From assembly GCA_030141605.1 (NCBI GenBank), contig JAQGDQ010002441.1, positions 1-36,918 of the forward strand: a stretch of DNA of 36,918 bases. Direction: 5' to 3'. This document shows positions 36,161 to 36,918 of this stretch, in pieces (within the stretch, counting starts at the first letter, position 1; every line of letters starts with the position of its first letter). A program made the translations under genes and the position numbers. Origin of the DNA: Tubiluchus corallicola (lineage: Eukaryota > Priapulida > Priapulimorpha > Priapulimorphida > Tubiluchidae). The notes below the pieces were generated by a model that made no database searches, was not told where the DNA came from, and saw only the letters and a program-made list of their open reading frames with translations.

Positions 36161-36857
36161 AATTTATTGACTGGTGGCAATCCATTCTCAACAGTTACAA
36201 TTAATTTTAAAAACTGCAACTTAGGTTAGTTAAAAGGTTGAAATTCTGATTTCATCCACCACTATAGATTCTCCTAACGAGTCTGTAGTATTATATGCTA
36301 GCTATTACGTTTGACGTCTCGGAATGGGAAGAGGAGGAAAGTGAAAGGGCTGCAGTAATTTACTCAACGTTGCTGATGTACTGCTTCAAGCGATTAGTGA
36401 AGGCCTGCCAACATCAATCTGCCTCGTTCAGTTTGCCTCTAATATGATTTAGGGACAGGTAAAATGGTCGAGCAGAGGCTGGGAAAGAGGCGACAAATTA
36501 AATTGCGAGGAATGAAGTGGTACGAGGATTGTGGATTGTATAGTTTTATGCGTGCTCATTCTGGACTATAGGGAATGCTTTAATGGTTACCAGGAAAGTT
36601 TGCATTTAGTTAGGAAAGAACAAGTCGCTCAGTATGTTGGGTCTATTTTACTGTTATCACTTAAACTTAAACTTAAACATAACATATAACTTAAATATCG
36701 CTGAAAAATATAACAAAGAAATTTACAAATTCTGCCTGTAAAGCATAAATTTATAATATACTATCTCTGAATAGAAATTTACAGGCGTAGTGGTTGCCGC
36801 CATTCACTTGAAAATCATGACGTAACTGGGAGTCTTCGTGACTTTCTGTAAGCGCGT

Positions 36858-36878
36858 CGTGGCTTTCCGTAAGCCACG
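36858..36878. repeat. short perfect hairpin CGTGGCTT-N5-AAGCCACG
   Basis: An 8-bp perfect dyad near the end of the window, preceded by a related CGTGACTTTCTGTAAGC. It may belong to a small repeat; its role is unknown. Confidence 0.5.
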
Positions 36879-36918
36879 TTGCTTAAACTAATTCAAAGTT
36901 CTGCGACTTACCTAATGT

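Larger units (their letters stand above)
31865..36918. other. non-coding, eukaryote-like DNA
   Basis: This 5.05-kb stretch contrasts with the 31.9 kb before it. It has no open frame longer than 76 codons with a recognisable product, except the simple-repeat frames, and has stops in all frames. It carries a diverged inverted repeat, a microsatellite of over 200 bases and short TTAGGG-like repeats, features of animal nuclear DNA. A frame at 34407-34604 (65 codons) and one at 33588-33815 (75 codons) were inspected and show nothing recognisable. The exact boundary lies between about 31,850 and 31,870. Confidence 0.75.

Noticed and set aside
35846-36229. Open frames encoding poly-Ser, poly-Leu, Val/Ala and Ala/Thr proteins
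   Set aside because: They come from the GTA/GCA microsatellite, open in all frames; no start context, domain or codon pattern supports a gene.

Overview
The window joins two unlike kinds of DNA. Bases 1 to about 31,860 are AT-rich, gene-dense bacterial DNA. Bases from about 31,865 to 36,918 are non-coding DNA that looks like a eukaryotic (probably animal) genome. The bacterium is a member of the Bacteroidota. The evidence is the rpsO-pnp-rpoD order with a short (287 aa) RpoD, a CarB family form that lacks the C-terminal allosteric domain, Bacteroidota-type small families (DUF4834, DUF2851), and promoters of the TTTG-N19/20-TAnnTTTG type. The host of the eukaryotic part cannot be named from the sequence.

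Region 1 (1-19,510) is bacterial core genome. It holds an ExbB/TolQ energy-transducing channel, nadC, a YcxB-like membrane protein, rpsO, pnp, rpoD, trxB, an FkbM-type methyltransferase, a DUF1015 protein, nadD (reverse), a DUF4834 protein (reverse), carB (reverse, broken by a one-base shift at a run of nine A), a lipid-exported OmpA-type protein with a repetitive Ala/Pro/Lys linker (reverse), an ECF sigma factor, ispF, fucI, a DUF2851 protein and tRNA-Asp with its own promoter and a strong terminator.

Region 2 (about 19,510-31,860) is a degenerate Mu-like prophage. Its left, early part is well preserved: reverse repressor, operator, Ner/Cro-like regulator, MuA-type DD35E transposase, MuB-type ATPase, small early proteins, a DUF3164 protein and a GemA/gp16-like protein. 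The lysis, packaging and head genes that should follow are absent, and the map jumps to a tail gene. Then comes a rearranged cargo zone. It holds a 1,243-bp direct duplication, a 378-bp element with perfect 35-bp inverted ends (two copies), pieces of a small lipoprotein family, an in-frame lipoprotein/tail-protein fusion, one unknown 251-aa gene and one intact lipoprotein. The last block, on the reverse strand, holds tail genes (end of a baseplate-like gene, a gp48-position protein, a Com-like zinc-ribbon protein and a tail fibre).

Region 3 (about 31,865-36,918) has no convincing gene. It contains a diverged 870-bp inverted repeat with 230-260-bp arms around a TTAGGG-like stretch, and a long GTA/GCA microsatellite. 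The prophage reading frame is cut off at this boundary. It is therefore either an assembly or cloning chimera or the edge of bacterial DNA inserted in a eukaryotic genome; the sequence alone cannot decide.
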